A DNA stretch of 64,000 bases, from assembly GCA_963921195.1 (NCBI GenBank), contig OY992538.1:58828852-58892851 (forward strand), given 5' to 3'. Under the pieces are notes generated by a model. That model saw nothing but the letters and a program-made list of their open reading frames with translations. It made no database searches and was not told the origin of the DNA. Positions 13,198-22,536 of this stretch are shown here, piece after piece; positions within the stretch are counted from its first letter, which is position 1; every line of letters begins with the position of its first letter. The stretch comes from Pegoplata infirma. Lineage: Eukaryota; Arthropoda; Insecta; Diptera; Anthomyiidae. Made by a program: the position numbers and the translations under genes.

Positions 13198-13923
13198 TTA
13201 AGAAATTTTCTATAGAAAATTCTCTTTTAGAAATTTTCTATAGAAAAATCTTCTTTGAGAAATGTTCTATAGAAAAATGGTTTTTGAGTAATTTTCTATA
13301 GAAAAATTGTCTTTGATCAATTTTCTATAGAAAATTGTTTAAAGACAATTTTAAAAAATTCTCTCAGAAGTTTTCTTTAGAAAAATTGTATTTAAGAATT
13401 AAAAAAATTCTCTCAGAAATTTTTTATAGAAAAATTGTCTTTGAGAAATTTTCCATAGAAAAATTTTCTTTGAGAAATTTTCTATAGAAAAATTGTCATT
13501 GAGAAATTTTTTATAGAAAAATTGTCATTGAGAAATTTTCTATAGAAAAATTGTTTTTTTATTGTTATTAAGAAATTTTCTATAGACAAATTGTCTTTGA
13601 AAAATTTTCTTTAGAAAAAATGTCTTTGAGAAATTTTCTATAGGAAAATTGTCTTTAAGAAATAAAAAAAATTGTTTCACATAAACTTTCTATAGAAAAA
13701 TTTTCTATAGAAAAATTGTTTTTGTACAATTTTCTATAGAAAAGTTGTATTTGTACAAGTTTCTATAGAAAAATTGTATTTAAGAAAGTATTTGATCAGA
13801 GTTAAGGTGCGTTCACACGAAAAAGAAATCTCGATAGAAAAGTCGAAAATTTGTCAACTTAACTCTGTATTTGATCTTTCATTTGAAAGCCCCATACACG
13901 ACAAAGATTACATCGGTCATCTA

Positions 13924-14088
13924 AAGCGCCAATCAGACGACAGACAAATCTAATAATTTGTCTAACGCCCGAATGCAAATGGCGTCAATAATAGTATGTG
14001 TTCAGATGTGTGTTCGCAAATATTTTCTGAAAAAAATGAGCGGTTGGAAGACAAAAATGTAAGATTTGGCTGTCGTCTAATTGGCGCT
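13924..14088. mobile_element. 165-bp hairpin MITE, AAGCGCCAAT termini
   Basis: AAGCGCCAATCAGACGACAG at the left matches inverted CTGTCGTCTAATTGGCGCT at the right. The flanks read GGTCATC-TA and TA-ACATGCCATCC. The uninterrupted equivalent GGTCATCCAACAAGTCATCC is present near 866. The borders are accurate to a few bases. Confidence 0.7.
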
Positions 14089-14129
14089 TAACATGCCATC
14101 CAATTGTTTGAAATTATTGGGTGCCTTTA

Positions 14130-14274
14130 GACCGAATTTACATTGGGCAATTTTAATTGCGGCAATTCTGATTTTTTAGTGTATCAGAGAGAGAGATAAG
14201 ATTCTTCCCTCTCTCTCCGATACACTATAAAATCAGAATTGCGGCAATTAAAATTGCCCTGCCTGAATTTGGAC
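14130..14274. mobile_element. 145-bp Harbinger-type hairpin MITE, TTA target site
   Basis: The arms are nearly perfect: GGCAATTTTAATTGC, AATTCTGATTTT and AGTGTATC, then the same reversed, separated by a (GA)n/(CT)n loop. TTA lies on both sides (14127-14129, 14275-14277). A second copy in inverted orientation is at 32313-32504, also with TTA. The 3-bp TTA site suggests PIF/Harbinger. It lies about 340 bp upstream of the gene exon at 14613. Confidence 0.8.
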
Positions 14275-14612
14275 TTACACGGATTTGTTTCCGTGTGTAG
14301 GGGGCCATACACGATACTGCATGCTGTACATTGGCTGCATGAAAATGTGATTTTGATCGTGTATGGGTTTGTTGGACGACCATTACAAAAACAAAATGCA
14401 CATGTCTATCCAGCAAGCTGTACAACGATACTGCAAGTGTATGTGCACCTTGTGATTCCCCGTTGTCAAAGTTTCGTTTTTTGTCAAATATAAACAAACG
14501 CATGGTTTTGATTTATCTGTCATTCGTGCAGATATCGGTGAAAATAATATACCAATTGAAAACGGAAAAACAATTTAACAAACAAAACCAAAAATTTTCA
14601 TCTGAAAAACAG

Positions 14613-14674
14613 GTAAAATTTCTATTCTTCATAAAGATTGAACATCTAAACACTTCCATGTTTATTTTCTTTAG
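14613..14674 (+). other. 5'UTR intron of the 14690 gene
   Basis: The sequence reads CTGAAAAACAG then GTAAAATTTC, and ends TTTATTTTCTTTAG then GAACATACAG, a good donor and pyrimidine-rich acceptor 62 bp apart. This is the usual size of small fly introns. The acceptor lies 15 nt before the ATG. The paralogue at 20369 has the same arrangement, which supports both. Confidence 0.7.
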
Positions 14675-14689
14675 GAACATACAGAAAAA

Positions 14690-15049
14690 ATGCAGGAACT
14701 TCGTAATTTAGAATCACAGTTTAAGAATCATCTTCAGCAAGCTATCATATATTCCGATAAATTTATTGAAAGTTATATTAATGACAAACCCAGTACATAT
14801 GTGGCCTACCAAGAGGAGTTGGCTCTTAAAAATATATTTGCCGTAAAACAGTTACATCTTTCAGTAAAACGTAAATGCCTTGAATATCTAATTAAATTAA
14901 ATGATCTGAAAGAAAAGAATATTGAAAGGGCTAATATTTATCATACATCGGAAATGTTGAAACGCTATGTTAATTTACAAATGTATATTACACAAAAATC
15001 AAGAGAATTCCAAATTTCGTTTGATTTAAAATTATATGCAAATAGTTAA
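14690..15049 (+). CDS. Small helical protein of unknown function, paralogue A
   Basis: A 119-residue protein starting at the first ATG after a predicted 62-bp 5'UTR intron. I do not recognise the family. It is charged, probably all-helical, with no signal peptide, membrane segment or cysteine motif; coiled-coil interaction is plausible but inferred. It is clearly related to the convergent gene at 19959-20369: shared features include NLE..FKN near the N-terminus, a K.N.L..KN.ERA.I core around residues 70-85 and RY.NL..Y around residues 95-101. The coding sequence is less AT-extreme than the surroundings and free of repeats. AATAAA follows 100 bp after the stop. Conservation of both frame and intron position between diverged copies argues that it is a real gene. 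The expression pattern cannot be told from sequence. Confidence 0.75.
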   Translation: MQELRNLESQFKNHLQQAIIYSDKFIESYINDKPSTYVAYQEELALKNIFAVKQLHLSVKRKCLEYLIKLNDLKEKNIERANIYHTSEMLKRYVNLQMYITQKSREFQISFDLKLYANS

Positions 15050-15148
15050 ATAGATTTAACAAACTTTATGAATTGGGTTAACTCAATGTAGATGAGTTTT
15101 TTTTAAAGACCGAAATGCATTTTGCATAAATAATATTAGCTCTTTATA

Positions 15149-15154
15149 AATAAA
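15149..15154 (+). terminator. Poly(A) signal of paralogue A
   Basis: AATAAA within TTTATAAATAAATAC, 100 bp after the stop codon. GT-rich DNA (GGACTGTGCC) follows at about 15180. Confidence 0.55.
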
Positions 15155-15239
15155 TACATATTTTTAAAATTGATTATTTGGACTGTGCCTTTATTATGTA
15201 TTTTTGCCTTGTCAAATGTGAATCTCAGACGTTTAATCA

Positions 15240-17641
15240 GATTCTGAGATATTTTTCCTAAAAGTCTCAGAATCTGAGAATTTTTCTATACGAAAAATGT
15301 CTCAGAATCTGAGACTTTTTCTATACGAAAAATGTCTCAGAATCTGAGACTTTTTCTATACGAAAAATGTCTCAGAATCTGAGACTTTTTCTATACGAAA
15401 AATGTCTCAGAATCTGAGACTTTTTTTCTATACTAAAAATGTCTCAGAATCTGAGACTTTTTCTATACGAAAAATGTCTCAGAATCTGAGACTTTTTCTA
15501 TACGAAAAATGTCTCAGAATCTGAGACTTTTTCTATACGAAAAATGTCTCAGAATCTGAGACTTTTTCTATACGAAAAATGTCTCAGAATCTGAGACTTT
15601 TTCTATACGAAAAATGTCTCAGAATCTGAGACTTTTTCTATACGAAAAATGTCTCAGAATCTGAGACTTTTTCTATACGAAAAATGTCTCAGAATCTGAG
15701 ACTTTTTCTATACGAAAAATGTCTCAGAATCTGAGACTTTTTCTATACGAAAAATGTCTCAGAATCTGAGACTTTTTCTATACGAAAAATGTCTCAGAAT
15801 CTGAGACTTTTTCTATACGAAAAATGGCTCAGAATCTGAGACTTTTTCTATACGAAAAATGTCTCAGAATCTGAGACTTTTTCTACACGAAAAATGTCTC
15901 AGAATCTGAGACTTTTTCTATACGAAAAATGTCTCAGAATCTGAGACTTTTTCTATACGAAAAATGTCTCAGAATCTGAAACTTTTTCTATACGAAAAAT
16001 GTCTCAGAATCTGAGACTTTTTCTATACGAAAAATGTCTCAGAATCTGAGACTTTTTCTATACGAAAAATGTCTCAGAATCTGAGACTTTTTCTATACGA
16101 AAAATGTCTCAGAATCTGAGACTTTTTCTATACGAAAAATGTCTCAGAATCTGAGACTTTTTCTATACGAAAAATGTCTCAGAATCTGAGACTTTTTCTA
16201 TACGAAAAATGTCTCAGAATCTGAGACTTTTTCTATACGAAAAATGTCTCAGAATCTGAGACTTTTTCCATACGAAAAATGTCTCAGAATCTGAGACTTT
16301 TTCTATACGAAAAATGTCCCAGAATCTGAGACTTTTTCTATACGAAAAATGTCTCAGAATCTGAGACTTTTTCTATACGAAAAATGTCTCAGAATCTGAG
16401 ACTTTTTCTATACGAAAAATGTCTCAGAATCTGAGACTTTTTCTATACGAAAAATGTCTCAGAATCTGAGACTTTTTCTATACGAAAAATGTCTCAGAAT
16501 CTGAGACTTTTTCTATACGAAAAATGTCTCAGAATCTGAGACTTTTTCTATACGAAAAATGTCTCAGAATCTGAGACTTTTTCTATACGAAAAATGTCTC
16601 AGAATCTGAGACTTTTTCTATACGAAAAATGTCTCAGAATCTGAGACTTTTTCTATACGAAAAATGTCTCAGAATCTGAGACTTTTTCTATACGAAAAAT
16701 GTCTCAGAATCTGAGACTTTTTCTATACGAAAAATGTCTCAGAATCTGAGACTTTTTCTATACGAAAAATGTCTCAGAATCTGAGACTTTTTCTATACAA
16801 AAAATGTCTCAGAATCTGAGACTTTTTCTATACGAAAAATGTCTCAGAATCTGAGACTTTCTATACGAAAAATGTCTCAGAATCTGAGACTTTTTCTATA
16901 CGAAAAATGTCTCAGAATCTGAGACTTTTTCTATACGAAAAATGTCTCAGAATCTGAGACTTTTTCTATACGAAAAATGTCTCAGAATCTGAGACTTTTT
17001 CTATACGAAAAATGTCTCAGAATCTGAGACTTTTTCTATACGAAAAATGTCTCAGAATCTGGACTTTTTCTATACGAAAAATGTCTCAGAATCTGAGACT
17101 TTTTCTATACGAAAAATGTCTCAGAATCTGAGACTTTTTCTATACGAAAAATGTCTCAGAATCTGAGACTTTTTCTATACGAAAAATGTCTCAGAATCTG
17201 AGACTTTTTCTATACAAAAAATGTCTCAGAATCTAAGACTTTTTCTATACCAGAATCTGAGACTTTTCCTATACGAAAAATGTCTCAGAATCTGAGACTT
17301 TTTCTATACGAAAAATGTCTCAGAATCTGAGACTTTTTCTATACGAAAAATGTCTCAGAATCTGAGACTTTTTCTATACGAAAAATGTCTCAGAATCTGA
17401 GACTTTTTCTATACGAAAAATGTCTCAGAATCTGAGACTTTTTCTATACGAAAAATGTCTCAGAATCTGAGACTTTTTCTATACGAAAAATGTCTCAGAA
17501 TCTGAGACTTTTTCTATACGAAAAATGTCTCAGAATCTGAGACTTTTTCTATACGAAAAATATCTCAGAATCTGAGACTTTTTCTATACGAAAAATGTAT
17601 CAGAATCTGAGACTTTCTATACCAAAAATGTTTCAGTATCT
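15240..17641. repeat. Homogeneous 35-bp satellite array, about 68 units
   Basis: Each unit has two parts: GTCTCAGAATCTGAGAC (7-bp arms around AAT) and TTTTTCTATACGAAAAA (5-bp arms), so each monomer is two small inverted repeats. Most units are identical. A few carry single changes, a T-run expansion near 15421, short deletions near 16859 and 17060, and a broken unit near 17250. The outermost units are more diverged. There are no spacers, so it is not CRISPR. Diverged relatives lie at 6540, 25612, 38160, 39890 and 63795. Confidence 0.97.
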
Positions 17642-17699
17642 GGTTAAAACGGTATTGTAAATTGTAATTTGCATTAAATTGTCTCTCTAATAAGCCAAT

Positions 17700-17796
17700 A
17701 AAAACTTGATTTTTTTTAGTCAGGCAACTTTTTACTTTCCATCGGGGCTCCAAATTCTTGTGTGTCCAGGGGCCCTGCCATATCATGAGACGGCTC
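17700..17796. mobile_element. hAT-like terminus adjoining the 35-bp array
   Basis: The segment CCAAATTCTTGTG, GTCCAGGGGCCCTGCC, then GAGACGGCTCTG matches 40375-40446 (CCAAATTCTTGTGGGTCC through GACGGCCCTG) and, more weakly, 41025-41039. Read inverted it begins CAGAGCCGTCTCA, a hAT-style end. Both better copies border 35-bp satellite, suggesting that the satellite belongs to, or expanded within, this element. The partner end was not found. Confidence 0.5.
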
Positions 17797-18399
17797 TGGA
17801 TTGTGAGTAGAAAATATGCACTACAAGTGAGTATGCGTGATTGAGAAATTCATGGCGTGAGCGAGTGTGTGTCATAAGTAGTGTTCGACCGAAAATTCGG
17901 CTTCGGCCAAAAAGCACTATTCGGCTTTGGCCACAATTTTGGCCGAATACCGAATAATTGTATAATATTTGTGATCACGTGTTGAAAACAGACCTTTGAA
18001 GAATTAATTCACTTTTTGATTTGATTCGCAAAAAGATTAATTCATATTAATAAATCAAGGAATTAATTCTTAATGATTTGAATCAAAAGAATTAATTTCA
18101 ACTATTTGTTGAAAGAATTAACTAATTTTTTGTGTAATTCCTTGTTTAAATAAAGAATTAATTCACTTGATTCAAATCAACAAAGTATTAATTCACTTGA
18201 TTCAAATCAAAAAAGAATTAATTCACTTGATTCAAATCAATTGATTCAAATCAAAAATGTTTTGAATCAGTTGATTTAAACATTTTTTTCTTAAATCAAA
18301 GTATTTACTTTACACACGCACACACATTCTATAACATTTATGCTTGTGCGGTAGTAGCAAGCAAAAAGTCAAAGCAACAGAATTTTATAGTGTACATTT

Positions 18400-18812
18400 T
18401 AGAGATGGGCGCGTGAATGGGTTTTGACTCATACTCACTCACGTTCACGCAAAAAATAATCGAATCACTTACGCAATTTTTTTTTTTACTTACTATTCAC
18501 GTGAGTAATAAAAAAGTTGCTCATGCGTGACTCACACAAGATTCAATCACGGTCACGCGTGAGTCACGCAAAATCTACTCACGCAATAAAATTTTCTTAC
18601 CAAAAAAAAATTTTTTACAAAAATTAAAAAAAAAATGGGCAAATCAAAAAATCTAATCACGCAAACTCACGAAAAAAAAAGAATCACTCACTAATCACTC
18701 ACTCAGATTTTTTTTCAACTCACTCACAATCACGTGATTGAAATGAAAATCACTCACACTCAAGCGTGATTCACGTGAATCACGCAAATCACGTGACCAG
18801 CGCCCATCTCTA
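18400..18812. mobile_element. 413-bp hAT MITE, TAGAGATGGGCGC termini
   Basis: TAGAGATGGGCGC and GCGCCCATCTCTA are perfect inverted ends, flanked by a perfect 8-bp duplication GTACATTT (18392-18399 and 18813-18820). The interior is rich in ACTCACGCGTGAGT-like palindromes. TAGAGATGGGC is a typical hAT terminus. Confidence 0.92.
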
Positions 18813-18860
18813 GTACATTTTATTGGCAGCATAGGAATCACAAAAATGCAAGACATTGCT

Positions 18861-19116
18861 TGCGTGAGTCACGCAAAATCTACTCACGCAATAAAATTTT
18901 CTTACCAAAAAAAAAACAAAAACTCAAAAAAAACTTTTTTACGAAAATTTTAAAAAAATTGGGCAAATCAAAAAATCTAATCACGCAAAAAATAAGTGAC
19001 TCACTCACTAATCACTCACTCAGTTTTTTTCAAATCACGCTTACTCACAATCACGTGATTGAAATAAAAATCACTCACACTCACGCGTGAATCACGTGAC
19101 CAGCGCCCATCTCTAG
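18861..19116. mobile_element. Truncated second copy of the TAGAGATGGGCGC MITE
   Basis: The right half repeats 18545-18812 closely (GCGTGAGTCACGCAAAATC at the left, GCGCCCATCTCTA at the right). The left terminus is missing. A further fragment of the family lies near 23095-23400. Confidence 0.7.
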
Positions 19117-19953
19117 ACTAAAGGTACACATTTAATAATACTGTACAATTTGGAGTGTTGTTTATTGATGGCGTGTGTTTAAAATTGACGATATTCCAAT
19201 GACTTTAACGCAATCAGACATGATAAGATTTTTATAATGTGCATTTTTAGTGTTTGATTTAAGCGAAAAAAGTTTAAATCAAGTTGATTCAAATCAAAAG
19301 TGATTTGAATCAGTTGATTTAAATCAAAAGTGATTTGAATCAGTTGATTCAAATCAAAATGTATTAATTCAATTTAATCAAATCAAAGAATTAATTCTTT
19401 GCAACGAAATTAAGTGAATTAAAAATGAATTAATTCTTTTCGATTTATAGAAACAGGGAATTAATTCAATTATTTTAAATCAGATTTAAGAAATTGAATT
19501 AGGGAATTAAGTCTTCAAAGGTCTGGTTGAAAAACACACTAAACTAACTTTGAATCACATTAGTAAGCCACAAAAACATTTTGCTAAGTGTTTTTGCAAC
19601 TAAAAACATTTTTTTACATTAAAAAAAAAAAATTCGGTCGAAAAAAATTTACACTAAAATATATTTTTTTACAAAAATTTAAAAAAATTTTTTTGCTTAA
19701 AATAAAATCATTCTAGACAACATTCTCATGCATTTGAGTATACAGCCGAGTCGAGTTTTATTTTTTCTTGTTTTTACTACATAAATATTTGTTTTTTAAT
19801 ATTCGGCTTGGCCGAATAGTGAAAATTTGGCCGAATATTCGGCTTCGGCCAAAAAAGGTGTATTCGGTCGGACACTGGTCGTAAGTCACACACGCGCCCA
19901 CCTCTAGTTGGATGCAAAAAAACACCCGTTTTAAATTCTTGTATTTTTTTTTA

Positions 19954-19959
19954 TTTATT
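19954..19959 (-). terminator. Poly(A) signal overlapping the stop codon of paralogue B
   Basis: On the minus strand the coding sequence ends TTT TAA and runs on as ATAAATAAAAA, so AATAAA shares bases with the stop codon. The 3'UTR would be very short. Confidence 0.5.
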
Positions 19960-20369
19960 TAAAATTGCATATTATTAAATCCCTGTATAAAAGAATTTAA
20001 TTGTGTATTATATTGAAGTGGTAACAATTTTTTTTGAATCCAAAAATGTAAATTGTAGACTTCATTAATGACATAGCATCTTAAATTCATATAACGATGA
20101 AACAATTCGGTAGCACGAGCAATTTCAGCCCTCTCAACATTTTTCTTATATAATTCATTAAACTTAACTTGATGTTCATAAGATTTACGAATTATAGTGT
20201 GCGCAAATTTTTGCATTGTAATAACACATTTTCTACTTTCAGCCATTTTGAGTTCCAAATATTCTTTGGGTTTACCACTTTTTGTACTATCATAAAGTTG
20301 TTCAGTTTCATAAACAGCGTCTTTACGAAGATTTTTAAAATGCAATTCTAAATTGTGTATTTCCTCCAT
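19959..20369 (-). CDS. Small helical protein of unknown function, paralogue B
   Basis: A 136-residue protein, convergent with and homologous to the gene at 14690-15049, but about 17 residues longer at the C-terminus. Matching blocks are NLE.HFKN at residues 6-13, a KFNELYKKNVERAEI core around residues 69-83 and RYMNLRCYVI around residues 91-100. It is charged and helical, with no signal peptide or membrane segment. The start is the first ATG after a predicted 64-bp 5'UTR intron (acceptor TAACTTTTAG, 11 nt before ATG). Pair-wise identity looks like roughly one third, so the duplication is old, yet both frames are open. The tail-to-tail arrangement points to an inverted duplication, later spread apart by the satellite and hAT insertions. 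Function is unknown; a fast-evolving germline gene is one speculation. Confidence 0.78.
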   Translation of the reverse strand: MEEIHNLELHFKNLRKDAVYETEQLYDSTKSGKPKEYLELKMAESRKCVITMQKFAHTIIRKSYEHQVKFNELYKKNVERAEIARATELFHRYMNLRCYVINEVYNLHFWIQKKLLPLQYNTQLNSFIQGFNNMQF

Positions 20370-20380
20370 TAGAAATTTTC

Positions 20381-20444
20381 CTAAAAGTTAAAAAAAAAAT
20401 AGTTTTATTAACTTTATTTTATGAAATTATGTAAATTAATTTAC
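20381..20444 (-). other. 5'UTR intron of paralogue B
   Basis: On the minus strand: AAAAAG then GTAAATTAAT, ending TTTTTAACTTTTAG then GAAAATTTCT. 64 bp, the same position relative to the ATG as in the other copy. Confidence 0.65.
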
Positions 20445-20445
20445 C

Positions 20446-20709
20446 TTTTTGAAAAAATAAATGTAATACTTGTTGATGCTTGTCAATTCTGTACTGAACT
20501 CGGATTTTTTTATTGGATTTGGAATTTTGGCAATTTATGGTTGTTTGTTATTTGGGGAATCCCATATATTTATTTAGCAACTGCAAAAATATTTCTACAT
20601 CTGGCAAGTCCAGGTATTGTCAGAGATCCCTGCAAGCATTTGGAAGAAATATCGCCTAGGAGAAATTGCGGCAATATCTTCTTTTTATCGTAATAAAAAA
20701 TAATCAAGG
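20446..20709. other. Upstream region of paralogue B
   Basis: This should contain the 5'UTR and promoter of the minus-strand gene. No TATA box or initiator can be assigned with confidence. A plus-strand open frame (20421-20693) overlaps the intron and has no recognisable domain. Confidence 0.3.
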
Positions 20710-20711
20710 TA

Positions 20712-21205
20712 CAGTCAAACTCGGTTATAACGAACTCGGTTATAACGAATTCTCGGTTATAACGAACTAATTCTGAAGTCCCGACGTTTTAGCATCAATT
20801 TCCATACAAAATACTTCTTTTATAACGAACTCGGTTATAACGAATCCTCGGTTAAAACGAACTGCTTATTATGGTCCCACGAACAGAATTTCATGTATAT
20901 TTACCTTTTTATAACGAACTCCCGTAAATACATTTTAATGTGTGGCAATCATGTTTATCAAACTAACAAAAGGTTGGAATTTTTTGGTTTATATAATAAT
21001 TTTCAAAGAATTTATTTATATTTTTATTGATTTATTCTCAATAAGTAGATTATTTTCTAAAAAAACATAAAATAAAACAAAATTGGAACTATTTTTTGGA
21101 AATAAAACTAGGTTGATAAAAAATATACCCCGCTTATAGCGAACTTCGCTTATAACGAACTATTTTTACTGGTCCCTAGGAGTTCGTTATAACCGGGTTC
21201 GACTG
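20712..21205. mobile_element. 494-bp pogo/Tc1-like MITE, CGGTTATAACGAAC repeats
   Basis: CAGTCAAACTCGGTTATAAC at the left and GTTATAACCGGGTTCGACTG at the right, with TA on each side (20710-20711, 21206-21207). The subterminal ATAACGAACT motif repeats about eight times. These ends resemble those known for pogo/Tigger-type elements. No transposase frame. Confidence 0.88.
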
Positions 21206-21207
21206 TA

Positions 21208-21778
21208 GTATTGTTTTAAAATCTTCCTTTTATTATTTTGAGGATATTTTAGCAATATTTAAAAAAAAAAAAAAATATTTTTTGTCATTTATAAAGTAGA
21301 TAAAATCGCCAAGTTATCGAAAATTTATCTTCCAGGGGATTTTTCACCTGCGCGATTCATATACGATATCTTCCTTTTACCATACGGATGAAAAAAATAC
21401 GAAATCAAACATTTTAATTGTTGTCAAAAATATTTTTTTTTTCATAATCGAAATTTTTCTGTTTATTTTGCATTCAATGTAAAATTCAAAATATGGATAT
21501 CAGTTTTGTGTGCAGATTTACAGCGTTAGCAGCCACTTAAAACGTAAGTAGGAACTCACAAGAAGAATTTTAATCGGATTTGAAAAAAGTTGTTACTCGT
21601 AAAACAATTTTTCTTTTCAAAATGAAATCACTTTCAAAAATCAAAGTGGAATTGAATTGCTAAAAGTGGTTTCATTCCGAAAAAAAAGTGTTTGCTTTGC
21701 GTTTTACGAGTGAACCACTTATTCCACTTCCGAACGGAATTGAGTCTGTGACATGATCCTTAATTGCACACTTTTTAT
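21208..21778. other. Gene-free AT-rich stretch
   Basis: A plus/minus pair of AAGTGGAA and CCACTT motifs lies near 21645-21730. No gene, tRNA or clear element border recognised. Confidence 0.35.
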
Positions 21779-22303
21779 CAGCGATGCCAACTCAGCGCGT
21801 TTCGCGCTAGATTTAGCGCTTTCTGACCACCCAAAAAGCGCATTTTTTTAATCTAGCGCGTTTTTAAAAAAGGCGCTAAATTGGCGCGTTTTCACTTTTT
21901 CATTTAGCGCCTTTGGCGCTTTCTTTCTACAACTAATCACTACATGAAAAAATGTACATTTTACAACAGAAACGACATAATAACAGTCTTAAATCCATAT
22001 TTTCATGTAGATGCTGTAGTACAACCATAAAAATGAGCAACTTTGTTGAAAATTAAAAAAAAAAATGTGGTTTTTATAATAAAAACAGAAAAAAATTTAG
22101 TTTGAAAATTATATTTAGCCATTTTTTAGATTTATTCTGCGAATAGACCTTATGATTTTACAAAAATTTATATTAAAACCGTTAAATTAAACATAGTTTT
22201 TTAGCGCTTTTTGGCGCTTTTTACTTTATTCAAATTTAGCGCTTTTTAGCGCTTTTTGAGTCACTGTTTTGCGCGTTTTGCCTGTAAAAAGTTGGCATCA
22301 CTG
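21779..22303. mobile_element. 525-bp hAT MITE, TTTAGCGCTTT-rich
   Basis: CAGCGATGCCAACT and AGTTGGCATCACTG are inverted ends (13/14), flanked by a perfect 8-bp duplication CTTTTTAT (21771-21778, 22304-22311). Both arms are filled with TTTAGCGC palindromes. Confidence 0.92.
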
Positions 22304-22536
22304 CTTTTTATGGTTTTCACCTAGTACACAACAAAATTTTACTCCAAACTAAAAAGACAAAAACGCGATGACTTTAAAACCACGTGCTGCCAAAACGTAG
22401 CAACAACGTAGCAATGGAACAACACAAATTACCCTACATTTCATCACAAAATTTTAATGACTTAAAAAACTATTTTTCTGTTGCAAATTATATTATATTT
22501 TATAAGAAACAGTCAAAAGAAACACTTATACGGAAC

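Larger units (their letters stand above)
8600..13800. repeat. 29-bp minisatellite field with higher-order organisation
   Basis: The basic unit of about 29 bp consists of GAAATTTTCTATAG followed by AAAAATTGTCTTTGA. Units at 8600 to about 9060 run in the opposite orientation to most of those after 9100. Diagnostic variants recur: CATTGTTATTAAG near 9375, 10677, 12189 and 13559; ACTGTAGGAAATC near 9480, 10827, 12337; ACATTCTTAAG near 9090, 10142, 11679. This implies a higher-order period of about 1.0-1.5 kb. Two transposon insertions interrupt it (11121-11303, 12685-13197). Confidence 0.9.
17879..19877. mobile_element. 2.0-kb hAT-like element, TTCGGC termini
   Basis: TAGTGTTCGACCGAAAATTC at the left and CGGTCGGACACTG at the right, with duplicated GTCATAAG (17871-17878) and GTCGTAAG (19878-19885), 7/8. 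Subterminal TTCGGCC repeats and a GAATTAATTCACTTGATTC-like repeat field (about 18000-18260, 19270-19510) fill the arms. It carries nested element 18400-18812. It itself sits in another GTGAGTCACGC-type element whose end (GCGCCCACCTCTA) follows at about 19905. Confidence 0.8.

Noticed and set aside
15240..17641. CRISPR-like regular repeats
   Set aside because: Units are directly contiguous 35-mers with no variable spacers, and the genome is eukaryotic.
20421..20693. Plus-strand 90-codon frame opposite the paralogue B leader
   Set aside because: Overlaps the predicted 5'UTR intron and promoter on the other strand, no domain, atypical composition.
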